Source: Streptomyces sp. UW30 (GTDB lineage: Bacteria > Actinomycetota > Actinomycetes > Streptomycetales > Streptomycetaceae). From it: a stretch of DNA of 64,000 bases. The notes beneath the pieces are model-generated. The model did not search any database and was not told the origin of the DNA. It was given only the letters and a program-made list of their open reading frames with translations. Location of the stretch: the NCBI RefSeq assembly GCF_008042075.1, contig NZ_RDBN01000037.1:2023081-2087080 (forward strand). Reading direction: 5' to 3'. The stretch's first letter is position 1. Each line of letters starts with the position of its first letter. Below, piece by piece: positions 12,554-21,200 of the stretch. The translations under genes were made by a program, and so were the position numbers.

Positions 12554-12688
12554 ATGACTGGCACTGCTGGGTTCCGAAACGGACGCGTCCGTGTGCTCAC
12601 CGACGTGCTCGACGGGCCGGGCGCCGGCGCCGACGAGTCCGTGCGTGTCCTCGGCTGCGCCGTCCGCCCCGTGGAGGACGGCAGATGA
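12554..12688 (+). CDS. possible 44-residue ORF coupled to the kinase gene
   Basis: A short frame, MTGTAGFRNGRVRVLTDVLDG and on to VEDGR, ends in TGA overlapping the kinase ATG (ATGA). Its second half has G/C-rich third positions, while the first ten codons do not. I do not recognise the protein. It does not resemble the tail of a response regulator, which would be the usual partner at this place. It may be a leader peptide that couples translation, a remnant of a lost upstream gene, or chance. The kinase also has its own GGAGG, so it does not depend on this frame. Confidence 0.3.
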   Translation: MTGTAGFRNGRVRVLTDVLDGPGAGADESVRVLGCAVRPVEDGR

Positions 12689-14181
12689 GCGCCCGGCGTC
12701 GCCTGCGGCCCCTGCGCACGCGCCTGCTCGTCCTCATCGGCCTCGCGCTCGCCGCCGTGTGCGCGGCGATGGCGCTCACCACCGTGTTCGTCCAACGCGC
12801 CTATCTGCTGGGCAACCTGGACGACCGGGTCGACACCGCCGCCGAGCGCAGCCTGGGCGGCGCGCGGCTGCACCCCGGGCCGGCGGACGACCTGAGCTTC
12901 CTCATGGACAGCGGCCACTCGACCGGCATGCTCGCCGCCCGGCTCGACGACGACGGCAGCATCCTCGCCGCCGAGGTCGTGAGCGCGAACGCCCCGCCGC
13001 GCGCCCTCACCGACGCCCAGCGGACGGCCCTGGCGGGCGTCAGGACCGACGGCTCGACGCACACCGCCGCCGTCCCAGGGCTCGGCACGTACCGTGTCAC
13101 CGTCGCCGAGAGCGACGGGGTGCGCGTGCTGACAGGGCTCCCGATGGACGACGTACAGCACATGATCAGCGGCATGGTCGTGGTCGAGGCGGTCGTCGCG
13201 GTGGCCGTTCTCGCCGCGGCGGGCGGCCTGTGCGCCGTGGTCGTACGACGCCAGCTGCGCCCCCTCGGCAGGGTCGCCGCCACGGCCGCCGAGGTCTCGC
13301 GCGCACCGCTCGACCGGGGCGAGGTCACCGGCCTCACCCGAGTCCCGGCCCGGGACACCGACCCGGCCAGCGAGGCCGGCCAGGTCGGCGCCGCCCTCAA
13401 CCGCATGATCGACCACGTCGAGTCCTCCCTCACCGCACGCCGGCGCACCGAGGAACGCATGCGCCGCTTCCTCGCCGACGCGAGCCACGAACTGCGCACC
13501 CCGCTCACCTCGATAGCCGGCTATGCGGAACTGATGAAGCGCGGCAGCGACGGCATCGAGCCGGTCCTTGCCTGGCGCCGCGTCTCCGCCGAGTCGGCCC
13601 GCATGACGGGCCTGGTGGAGGACCTGCTGCTCCTGGCCCGCCTGGACGAGGGACGGCCGTTGCAGTCCGCCGAGGTGGATGTGGCGGCGCTGGTCGCGGA
13701 GGCGGTGTGGGATGCGCGGGCCGCCGGCGCAGGCCACGACTGGGAGCTCGAACTCCATCTGGACGACGCCCCGTCGGTCCTCGGGGACGAGGCCCGGCTG
13801 CGTCAGGTGATGGCCCACCTGCTGGCCAACGCGCGGGTGCACACGCCGCCGGGCACGACGGTCGTCACCTCCGTCGAATCGACCGCCGACCGCTGCCTGA
13901 TCCGTCTGCGGGACGACGGCCCCGGCATCCCACCCGCCCTCCTCCCGCAGGTCTTCGACCGCTTCACCCGCGGCGACACCTCCCGGATCCGTAGCGGCCC
14001 GCAGGACGGCGGGTCCGGCCTCGGCCTCGCCGTCGTGGCGGCGATCGTGTCGGCGCACGGGGGCCACATCGACGTCGAGAGCGAGCCCGGCCGGACCGAG
14101 TTCACTGTCGTCCTGCCGTCTACGGCCGGAGAGCATGCGGGTGACCGACGCGTGGACCTCATGTCCATGAACTCGCCGTGA
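12685..14181 (+). CDS. membrane sensor histidine kinase, no adjacent response regulator
   Basis: A 498-residue classical kinase: transmembrane helix about 13-36, an extracytoplasmic sensor of about 130 residues, a second helix about 168-192, HAMP linker, HisKA with FLADASHELRTPLTSIAGYAE (phospho-acceptor His268), and HATPase_c with LLANARVHTPPGT, DDGPGIPPALL and GGSGLGLAV. The start ATG has GGAGG 8 bases upstream. Kinases of this type (BaeS/MtrB-like) are nearly always preceded by an OmpR-type regulator gene in Streptomyces; here only a 44-codon frame precedes it, so it is an orphan in this window. The signal sensed is unknown. Confidence 0.9.
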   Translation: MSARRRLRPLRTRLLVLIGLALAAVCAAMALTTVFVQRAYLLGNLDDRVDTAAERSLGGARLHPGPADDLSFLMDSGHSTGMLAARLDDDGSILAAEVVSANAPPRALTDAQRTALAGVRTDGSTHTAAVPGLGTYRVTVAESDGVRVLTGLPMDDVQHMISGMVVVEAVVAVAVLAAAGGLCAVVVRRQLRPLGRVAATAAEVSRAPLDRGEVTGLTRVPARDTDPASEAGQVGAALNRMIDHVESSLTARRRTEERMRRFLADASHELRTPLTSIAGYAELMKRGSDGIEPVLAWRRVSAESARMTGLVEDLLLLARLDEGRPLQSAEVDVAALVAEAVWDARAAGAGHDWELELHLDDAPSVLGDEARLRQVMAHLLANARVHTPPGTTVVTSVESTADRCLIRLRDDGPGIPPALLPQVFDRFTRGDTSRIRSGPQDGGSGLGLAVVAAIVSAHGGHIDVESEPGRTEFTVVLPSTAGEHAGDRRVDLMSMNSP

Positions 14182-14353
14182 AACAACGGAACTTGAGCCA
14201 ACTGACGCACGACCCGGTTCCCGGAGGGCTAACTTGGGCAAGCAGTTGTTGGGTCATCTGGCTTGCGGAAACTGTGTGTCATCGCCCGGGTGCCGTGTGC
14301 GGTGCCGGGCCTGGCGCAGGGGTATTCGCCTGCGGTAGTGCACAACCGTCCAC

Positions 14354-14374
14354 TAACATGGATGGGCACCATCC
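14354..14374 (+). promoter_or_regulatory. promoter with inverted repeat upstream of DUF397 gene
   Basis: TAACAT (14354-14359) is a -10 hexamer. GGATGG (14360-14365) and CCATCC (14369-14374) form a 6-bp inverted repeat directly after it, a likely operator over the transcription start. XRE-DUF5753 regulators commonly control DUF397 genes, and one is encoded at 15351-16211. Confidence 0.4.
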
Positions 14375-14403
14375 AGGCGCATCGGGGGAGCAGGGGGGCT
14401 GAG

Positions 14404-14604
14404 GTGGTGCATAAGGGGAAACCCTTGTGGCGCAAGAGCAGCCTGTGTGGCAATGAGAGTGAGTGCGTGGAGGTCGCCGTGGGGGAGGGCAGAGTACTCA
14501 CGCGCGACTCCAAGAAGCCCAAGCGCGCGCCTCTGCGTTTCACCGGCCCTGCCTGGACGGAGTTCCTCCATGCCTTGGTGCAGGAGGAGTTGGACGGCCC
14601 GTGA
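14404..14604 (+). CDS. DUF397 domain protein
   Basis: A 66-residue protein with the DUF397 pattern: W-R-K-S-S-L-C near the start, then N-E-S-E-C-V-E-V-A, V-L-T-R-D-S-K and F-T-G-P-A-W-T-E-F. These small proteins are abundant in Streptomyces and partner XRE-DUF5753 regulators in developmental and antibiotic control (the BldB/WhiJ/AbaA-like systems). GTG at 14404 or 14407 starts the protein; a purine-rich GGGGGG tract precedes by a few bases. The probable partner regulator lies 0.75 kb away on the other strand. Confidence 0.85.
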   Translation: MVHKGKPLWRKSSLCGNESECVEVAVGEGRVLTRDSKKPKRAPLRFTGPAWTEFLHALVQEELDGP

Positions 14605-14643
14605 CGTTCTTGACAAGCCATCGGCGGTAGGTAGGGGGCCTCA

Positions 14644-14937
14644 ATGGGTGCCGAGGCATCTGCAGTTCAGCATTCGGGCAACGGCGAACGGAAGAGGCCC
14701 GCGACCTTGAGCGGAGCCGTCACCTTCTCGCTCGGCGCAGGCGCGCTGGCGACGGTGACCGCGGCTCTCGCGTCCCTCCTCGTCGACAGCGTTCTCGCCA
14801 AGCGGATTCTGTGGGTGGCCGTGGCCCTGGCTGTCGCCGTCGGTGCGGGGGTGTGGCGGGCCGGATGTGCCGCTATGACGTCCCCACCTGATTCGGGTCG
14901 CCTTCCGCAGGGTTCGCGGACGAGTTCTCCGAGGTAG
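14644..14937 (+). CDS. small two-helix membrane protein
   Basis: A 97-residue protein of no recognised family. A hydrophilic N-terminus of about 25 residues is followed by two hydrophobic segments (about 27-48 and 55-74) and a polar tail. AGGGGG sits upstream of the ATG. Its last 65 bases overlap the end of the convergent gene at 14873-15304, whose product also has two helices. It lies 39 bases after the DUF397 gene and may be co-transcribed. The frame is less certain in the overlap. Confidence 0.55.
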   Translation: MGAEASAVQHSGNGERKRPATLSGAVTFSLGAGALATVTAALASLLVDSVLAKRILWVAVALAVAVGAGVWRAGCAAMTSPPDSGRLPQGSRTSSPR

Positions 14938-15304
14938 CGCCCGCCGACTGTCGGCGCGCGAGCAGCCGCTTCTTCCACCACCGGGTCACCAGGCCGGTGA
15001 TGCCGGAGGCTCCCAGGACGGTGACGGCGATCGTGCCGATCCGAGACCAGGGCAGCTTCAGCTCACCGGCTGCCTGGACGACGACGATGATCACCGCGGC
15101 CACCACGATCAGCCCGACCAGGCCCAGCATTCCGACACGGGTCACGAGCCTGAGCTTCATGGCGCCGCGCGCGTTCTCTATCTCTATGAGGTTCTTCGTC
15201 TGCACAGGGTCCTGTATGGCCTGCGCCTTGACGTCATCGTCGTTCAGACCGGATGCTCCGCCGAGTACGCTCTGCAGGCCCTGCCATATCGACCTGAAGA
15301 CCAC
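14873..15304 (-). CDS. small two-helix membrane protein
   Basis: A 143-residue protein of unknown function. It has a soluble N-terminal part of about 48 residues, two transmembrane segments (about 54-76 and 85-106), a short basic stretch (RWWKKRLLARR) and a polar tail, which suggests both ends on the cytoplasmic side. The start GTG or ATG at 15304 and the codon use support a real gene. It lies 46 bases downstream of the XRE-DUF5753 gene on the same strand and is probably in its operon. Its end overlaps the convergent small membrane protein gene. Confidence 0.7.
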   Translation of the reverse strand: MVFRSIWQGLQSVLGGASGLNDDDVKAQAIQDPVQTKNLIEIENARGAMKLRLVTRVGMLGLVGLIVVAAVIIVVVQAAGELKLPWSRIGTIAVTVLGASGITGLVTRWWKKRLLARRQSAGATSENSSANPAEGDPNQVGTS

Positions 15305-15350
15305 GTTGGTCCTCCCCCTGGCTCCACCACCAGAAAAGGGCGCCGCAGAT

Positions 15351-16211
15351 CTAGCGGGCCGCGAGGTCTTGCTTGATGCGACCGATGAGGTCGAGTGACT
15401 CGGTTTCGCCGAGCGCCAGATCCATGATCGCCTGGAAGCACTCCTGGTAACGGGCCAGCAGTTCCAGGTCTTCGCCGCCGGTCATGCTGCCCGCGGCATG
15501 CTCCAGATACAGCAGATCGTCGTCGTCGGGGAAACCCAACAGGACGAAGCTGCCCAGTGTGCTGTAGTGGGCCCCGGCCGCGAAGGGGAGTACGCGGATC
15601 GTGGTCCCGTCCTGTGCGCCGAAGTCGAGCAATTGCTGCAACTGCTCGTTCAGTACCGCCTTTCCGCCGATCTGCCGCCGGACCGCTGCCTCGTCCAGGA
15701 CGAACGTCGCCTCGGGGCCGGCCGAACCGGCGAACATCCTCGTCTGCCGCTCCATCCGCAAGTCCACGACCCGGCCGATCCGTTGGCGTGCCAGGCCGCG
15801 CGGAGTGAGGAGGGCCTCGGCGTATGCGCGAGTCTGGAGATGCCCGGGAACGACGATGGGGTGATACGTCTGAAGAGACGTCGCAGCACTCTCGTACCCC
15901 AGGTACTGGGCAAACTGTGGCGTCACGACGTCGTGGTACCTGGACCACCAACTGGCCCCTTTGCTGCCCCGGGCCGCCTCCTCCAGCTCATGCACCGAGG
16001 CCGGGTCGGTGACGTCGTACAGGGCCAGCAGTGCTCGCAGGTCGCTCACGGACACACCGACGGTTCCGGTCTCCACGCGGATGAGCTTGGACTGCGACCA
16101 CTCCACCCGCTTGGCAGCCTCACGCTGGGTCAGGCCCGCGCGCTCGCGCGCGTGCCGCAGAGCAAGGCGCAGCTTGCGCCGGTTGAGGCTGGGGTCCACG
16201 GGGGGTGTCAT
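15351..16211 (-). CDS. XRE-family regulator with DUF5753 domain
   Basis: A 286-residue DNA-binding protein: helix-turn-helix at about 17-70 (RERAGLTQREAAKRVEWSQS, then KLIRVETGTVGVS) and the DUF5753 ligand or partner domain from about 100 to the end, including YHPIVVPGHLQTRAYAEALL. This is the WhiJ-like class of Streptomyces regulators that work with DUF397 proteins. The ATG at 16211 has AAGGAG 7 bases upstream; the frame continues 24 codons further without a ribosome site. The promoter probably lies in the AT-rich stretch at 16265-16320. The DUF397 gene at 14404 is the natural candidate partner. Confidence 0.9.
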   Translation of the reverse strand: MTPPVDPSLNRRKLRLALRHARERAGLTQREAAKRVEWSQSKLIRVETGTVGVSVSDLRALLALYDVTDPASVHELEEAARGSKGASWWSRYHDVVTPQFAQYLGYESAATSLQTYHPIVVPGHLQTRAYAEALLTPRGLARQRIGRVVDLRMERQTRMFAGSAGPEATFVLDEAAVRRQIGGKAVLNEQLQQLLDFGAQDGTTIRVLPFAAGAHYSTLGSFVLLGFPDDDDLLYLEHAAGSMTGGEDLELLARYQECFQAIMDLALGETESLDLIGRIKQDLAAR

Positions 16212-16689
16212 CGCCGCTCCTTCGTCCGTGCACGTACCCTGAAGTCGGTCGGCCATGCACAGAAAGTTCCTAGCTCTTGGCATCCTTCATTATGCAGAGA
16301 GCAAAAAGGATAGAGCTGATTGATGCCGACTGACCGCGGCACGGTACGGGCGATGCGCGGACGGGCTGCCGGGGCGGCGTGAGCTGCACCGCTGTCACGA
16401 CTCCCATTCACCACAGGAACGTCCGAACGGGCGCTTGTGCTCCGAGGAGACGTTCTCCGGTTCCGAGCCGTCGAAGCAAGGGGGGCTCAGCGGGCGCACG
16501 AAATGTCTTGCCGGCGCGTCGTATTGCGCCGGGCGCAAGGGCGCCGGAGGCGTGCGGTCCAGCTGCAACGGCGACGACCACGGCTCTGCGCCGGTGCGAC
16601 AGCATCTCGTGACACCGCCCGGACACGGCCCTCCCGCGACAGCCGTTTACATCCCCGCCTCACAGCGCTACCTTCCGCAACAGACGGGG
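16212..16689. other. intergenic region without a supported gene
   Basis: Between the divergent XRE gene and the LPMO gene. An AT-rich stretch at about 16265-16320 probably holds the XRE promoter. The open frame running from 16435 into the LPMO gene has poor codon bias and no ribosome site, and I take it as chance extension. Confidence 0.5.
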
Positions 16690-16703
16690 TGGGAGCGCTC
16701 CCA
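16690..16703. promoter_or_regulatory. perfect CebR box
   Basis: TGGGAGCGCTCCCA is an exact 14-bp palindrome identical to the operator of CebR, the LacI-family cellobiose-responsive repressor that controls cellulose-use genes in streptomycetes (established for S. griseus and S. reticuli type systems). It lies 112 bases before the LPMO start, so this gene belongs or belonged to the cellulose regulon. Confidence 0.85.
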
Positions 16704-16815
16704 TTGCGATGGACCGGAACCCGTCGCCCGGACCGCTCCCGCCCCGCGCGCGGCACACGCACCCCATACATCCGCATCCGAACGGCCCGTACCCGAAGGA
16801 ACGGACACGACTGTC

Positions 16816-17916
16816 ATGATCCTGACAAGCAACCGGGAAGGGGCGCCCGTACGACCGCCCCGCCGATTAACCCACGCCACCCGCACCGGCGCCCTCTTCC
16901 TCGTCCTGATCTCCCTCCTCGCCACCATCCCCGCCGTCACCCTCGTCATGACCGCCGGAGGCAAGGCGGAGGCCCACGGCACCCCCATGAAGCCCGGCAG
17001 CCGCACCTTCCTGTGCTGGCAGGACGGCCTCACCGACACCGGTGAGATCAAGCCGGTCAACCCGGCCTGCAGGGTGGCCGGGCGGGTCAGCGGCACCACG
17101 CCCTTCTACAACTGGTTCTCGGTGCTGCGCTCCGACGGCGCCGGCCGCACCCGCGGCTTCGTGCCCGACGGTGAGCTGTGCAGCGGCAGCAACACCAACT
17201 TCACCGGCTTCAACGCCCCCAGCAAGGACTGGCCGCTCACCCACCTCACCTCGGGCGCGACCGTCGACTTCTCCTACAACGCCTGGGCCGCGCACCCGGG
17301 TTGGTTCCACGTCTACATCACCAAGGACGGCTTCGACCCGACCCGGACCCTCACCTGGGACGACATGGAGGAGGAACCCTTCCTTACGGTCGACCACCCG
17401 CCGCTCAACGGCTCACCGGGCACAGTCGAGGCCAACTACTCGTGGACATGAAAACTTCCTGACGACAAGTCGGGCCGCCACCTCGTCTACATGGTCTGGC
17501 AGCGCTAGGACAGTCAGGAAACCTTCTACTCCTGCTCCGACATCGTCTTCGACGGCGGCAACGGCGAGGTCACCGGCATCAAGGAGCCCGGCAACCCGAC
17601 CGACCCGGTGCCCGGCGAGTGCTCCGCGGCTCGTCGTACGACCGGCAGTTGGTCCGGCGGCTACCAGTCCGAGGTGACCGTCACCAACACCGGCGACGTC
17701 CCGATGCTCGGCTGGATGGTCGACTGGACGCTCCCGGCCGGCCAGAAGGTCGAGAGCCTCTGGAGCGGCAACGCGACTTACACCGGCCAGAACGTGATGG
17801 TCCACAACGCCGACTGGAACGGCTCCCTGGATCCGGGTCGGAGCGCGACGTTCGGATACGTCGTCTCCGGATCCGGTGGCGACGGTACGGCCGCCTTGCC
17901 CTGTCGAGTGGGCTGA
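16816..17916 (+). pseudogene. AA10 lytic polysaccharide monooxygenase with CBM2, two in-frame stops
   Basis: One continuous reading frame of 367 codons encodes a signal peptide (cleavage at AEA before His54), an AA10 copper monooxygenase domain and a C-terminal CBM2 cellulose-binding module (from about residue 270, GSWSGGYQSEVTVTN). The histidine brace is visible: His54 as the mature N-terminus (HGTPMKP) and the second His in AAHPGW. The frame is broken by TGA at 17449 (codon 212) and TAG at 17506 (codon 231), with no frameshift; sequence after both stops still codes cleanly, including the YSCSDIVF end of the AA10 core. Termination at the first stop removes the core end and the CBM2. Codon 18 is TTA (16867), a rare bldA-dependent codon. 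A perfect CebR box lies upstream. It is probably a recent pseudogene; readthrough is a less likely alternative. Confidence 0.88.
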
Positions 17917-17930
17917 ATCGTCGCTCCGGG

Positions 17931-17968
17931 CGGACCCGGTGGGCGTGAGCCGCCGTCCACCGGGTCCG
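17931..17968 (+). terminator. hairpin after the LPMO gene
   Basis: CGGACCCGGTGG (17931-17942) and CCACCGGGTCCG (17957-17968) form a perfect 12-bp stem, 14 bases past the CBM2 stop. An intact terminator at the far end supports the full-length frame as the original gene. Confidence 0.8.
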
Positions 17969-18040
17969 CGAGCCGGACGAGCCCGAGGGGGGGAAGTGGG
18001 ACCGTCCGGTTGGTGAGTGGCTTGTGCGAGGTTGCGATGC

Positions 18041-18097
18041 GACAACGTTGTCGAATGGTATGCACATGACTCTATCGCCTCAACGGACAACGATGTC
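18041..18097. promoter_or_regulatory. double palindromic operator upstream of GH92 gene 1
   Basis: GACAACGTTGTC (18041-18052) is a perfect 12-bp palindrome, and a second copy with one change, GACAACGATGTC, lies at 18086-18097 (45 bases apart). The same perfect palindrome precedes the other GH92 gene at 25492-25503. The CG-centred form is typical of LacI-family operators. Confidence 0.65.
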
Positions 18098-18289
18098 AAG
18101 CCAGTTGGGCACCAAGTGACCTCCGCCATCCCGGACGCCCGGCCGACTCGCTGCCCCCGTCCGGGTGATCACCCCGCGTGCCCGCCCATCGGAAGGCGCT
18201 CTTCCGTGGTACCGGTGACACACGCTACTGTCCCTGCGGCTTGTGCGACCTGTGGTGCGCGACCCGTCCGAAGGAGGAGGGGCCGCGTC

Positions 18290-21200
18290 ATGCGTTTGTG
18301 TCCCAGACTGTCTCCCCGACCGAGTCGTACGGCCTTGCTGCTGGCCGCCGTTCTCGCGATCGGCGGCGCCACACCCGCCGTCGCGGCCTCCAGCGCGCCG
18401 CCGCCCGAACTCGTCGACGACCCCACCTCGTACGTCGACCCGCTCATCGGCACGAAGAACGGCGGCAACGTCTTCCCGGGCGCCGTCACCCCGTTCGGCA
18501 TGCTCTCCTTCAGCCCCGAGAACACCCGTGGCGACGCCACCCGCACCGCCGCGCCCGGCGGATATCACCACGACGCCACCCGCATCCGCGGCTTCAGCCT
18601 GACCCACATGTCCGGCACCGGCTGCGCGGGCGGCAGTGGTGACATCCCGTTCTTCCCGTACGCGGGTGAAGTCACCTCGTCGCCCGCGAGCGACACCAAG
18701 GACGCCGTCTACGCCTCCGACTTCAGCCACGCCGACGAGACCGCCGAGCCCGGCCGCTACCAGGTCCGCCTCGCGTCCGGAGTCACGGCCGACCTCACCG
18801 CGACCACCCGTACCGGCTCGGCGCGCTTCACCTTCCCGTCCGACAAGCCCGCCTCGCTGCTCGTCCGCACCGCCAACTCCGAGGTGGGGTCCGCCGATTC
18901 GACGGTCCGGATCGACCCCGACAAGCGCACGATCTCCGGGTCCGTCACCTCCGGGAACTTCTGCGGGTACCTCGACCCCGAGGGCCAACGCGCCTACTAC
19001 ACCGTCCACTTCACCGCCCGCTTCGACCGCGCCTTCAAGGCCACCGGCACCTGGCAGGACGACAGGCTGAACCCCGGCGCCACCTCCGCGAGCGGCGGCA
19101 CGGGCGGGTTCGCGAACGGCGGACGCCCCGTCGCCGGCAAGGGCGCCGGCGGATACGTCGAGTTCGCTCCCGGCACCGGACCGGTGAACGTCAAGGTCGG
19201 CATCTCCTACGTCAGCCAGGCCGGAGCCGAGGCCAACCTCGCCGCGGAGAACCCGCCGCACCGCTCCTTCGACGCCGTACGGGACGCCGCCCGCCGCGCC
19301 AGGCGCGAGCGTCTGTCCGCGATCCGGGTCGGCGGCGGCACCGACGCCGAGCGCACCACCTTCTACACCGCGCTCTACCACGCCCTCCTCCACCCGAACG
19401 TCATCAGCGACGCCGACCGCCGCTACCGCGGCCCCGACGGCGAGGTCCACACCGTCAGCCGCGGTCACCAGGCCCAGTACGGCACCTTCTCCGGCTGGGA
19501 CGTCTACCGCGACCAGGTCCAGCTGCTCACCCTCCTCAACCCGCGCGTCGGCTCGGACATCGCCCAGTCGCTGTACGAGCTGGCGGAGCAGAACGGCGGC
19601 GTCTGGGACCGCTGGCTGCACGGCGCGAGCGGCACCCACGTCATGAACGGCGACCCCTCGCCCATCGCCCTGGCCGGCATCCGCGCCTTCGGCGGGACGG
19701 ACTTCGACCTGCGCGGGGCACTGGCCTCGCTCGTGAAGGCGGCGACCGTACCCACCGACAAGGACCTGTCCTCGGCGGGAAAGCCCGTGCTCTCCGTCGG
19801 GCAACGCCCCTCCCTGGACAAGTACTTGAAGCAGCACTACATGCCGTCGGTGTCGAACGCGTGGGGTGGTGCCGCCGAGACGCTGGAGATGTCCGGCGCC
19901 GACTTCGCGCTCTCCCAACTCGCCACGGTGGCGGGGCGTAAGGACACGGCCGCCACCTTCGGGGACCGGGCCCAGTGGTGGCAGAACAACTTCAACATCG
20001 CCGCCACCCAGGCCGGCGGCTACATCGCCAACCGCAAGGCCGACGGCAGCTGGGTCACCGGCTTCACCCCGGCCACCGGCAACGGGTTCGTGGAGGGTAC
20101 GGCGGCCCAGTACACGTGGATGGTCCAGCACAACCCGGCGGGACTCTTCGCCGCCATGGGCGGTCGTGACGCGGCCTTGAAGCGCCTCGACGCCTTCTTC
20201 CACGACGCCGACGGCAACTGGGCCTTCACCGGCAGCGGCGGCGAGAAGTCGGAGCTGGACAACGAGCCGTCCATCAACGTGCCCTACCTGTACGCCTACG
20301 CGGGTGCCCCGCACAAGGCGCAGGAGACGGTCCGGGCGGCGATGCGCGAGCTGTGGTCCACCGGGCCCGGCGGCATTCCCGGCAACGACGACCTCGGCGC
20401 CATGTCGTCCTGGTACGTCTTCTCCGCGCTCGGCATGTACCCCCAGGTGCCCTCCCGTGCCGAACTGGTCCTCGCCTCACCGCTGTTCCCGCGCGTGGAG
20501 ATCGACCGGCCGGGCGGCGGCGACATCTCCGTGCGCGCGCAGGGCGCGGCCGCCGACGCCCCGTACATTCGTTCCCTGAAGGTCAACGGCCGTACGAGCG
20601 AGCGCCCTTGGCTCCCGTCCTCCTTCGTGCGGGACGGCGGCCGGCTGGACTACACCCTGTCCGCCGCGCCCGACCCCGCCTGGGGAGCCTCCGAGGCGCC
20701 GCCGTCCTTCCGCGCGGGCGAGCAGCCGTACCAGATCGGCGTCGGCCCGACGACGGCGACCGTCGCGCCCGGCGGGAGTGCCAAGGTCGGCATCCGCGCC
20801 CTGTCGATGAGCGGAGGCCAGGGCCCCGAGGTGCGCTTCCGGGTCGACGTGCCCGACGGCATCACCGCCACGCCCGCCGAGGGCACGGTGACCGACGGCT
20901 CGCAGGAGATCACGCTGACCTCCGCCGAGGACACGACCCAGGGCTTCCACGCCGTCGAGGTCACCGTGACCTCGGGCGACACCTCGTACGCACAGCCCGT
21001 GTCCCTGACCGTCGCGGCCCCGGGCACCCTGCTGGCCGCCTACAACAACACCGGCATCTCCGACGACACCGGCGACCACGACGAGGCCGACTACGACGGC
21101 GGCGGCTGGAGCTACTCCCGCCAGGCCCTCTCCGACGCCGGTCTGACGCCGGGCAAGCAGGGCACGGCGGGCGGCCTGACCTTCACCTGGCCCAGCTCGC

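Noticed and set aside
12554..12688. Remnant of a response regulator
   Set aside because: The short frame shows no receiver or winged-helix motif; kept only as a low-confidence ORF.
16435..16815. N-terminal extension of the LPMO frame
   Set aside because: It places 127 non-conserved residues before a normal signal peptide, spans the CebR box, and has poor codon bias.
17440..17520. Frameshift as the cause of LPMO interruption
   Set aside because: The sequence before and after both stops is in the same frame; only stop codons interrupt it.
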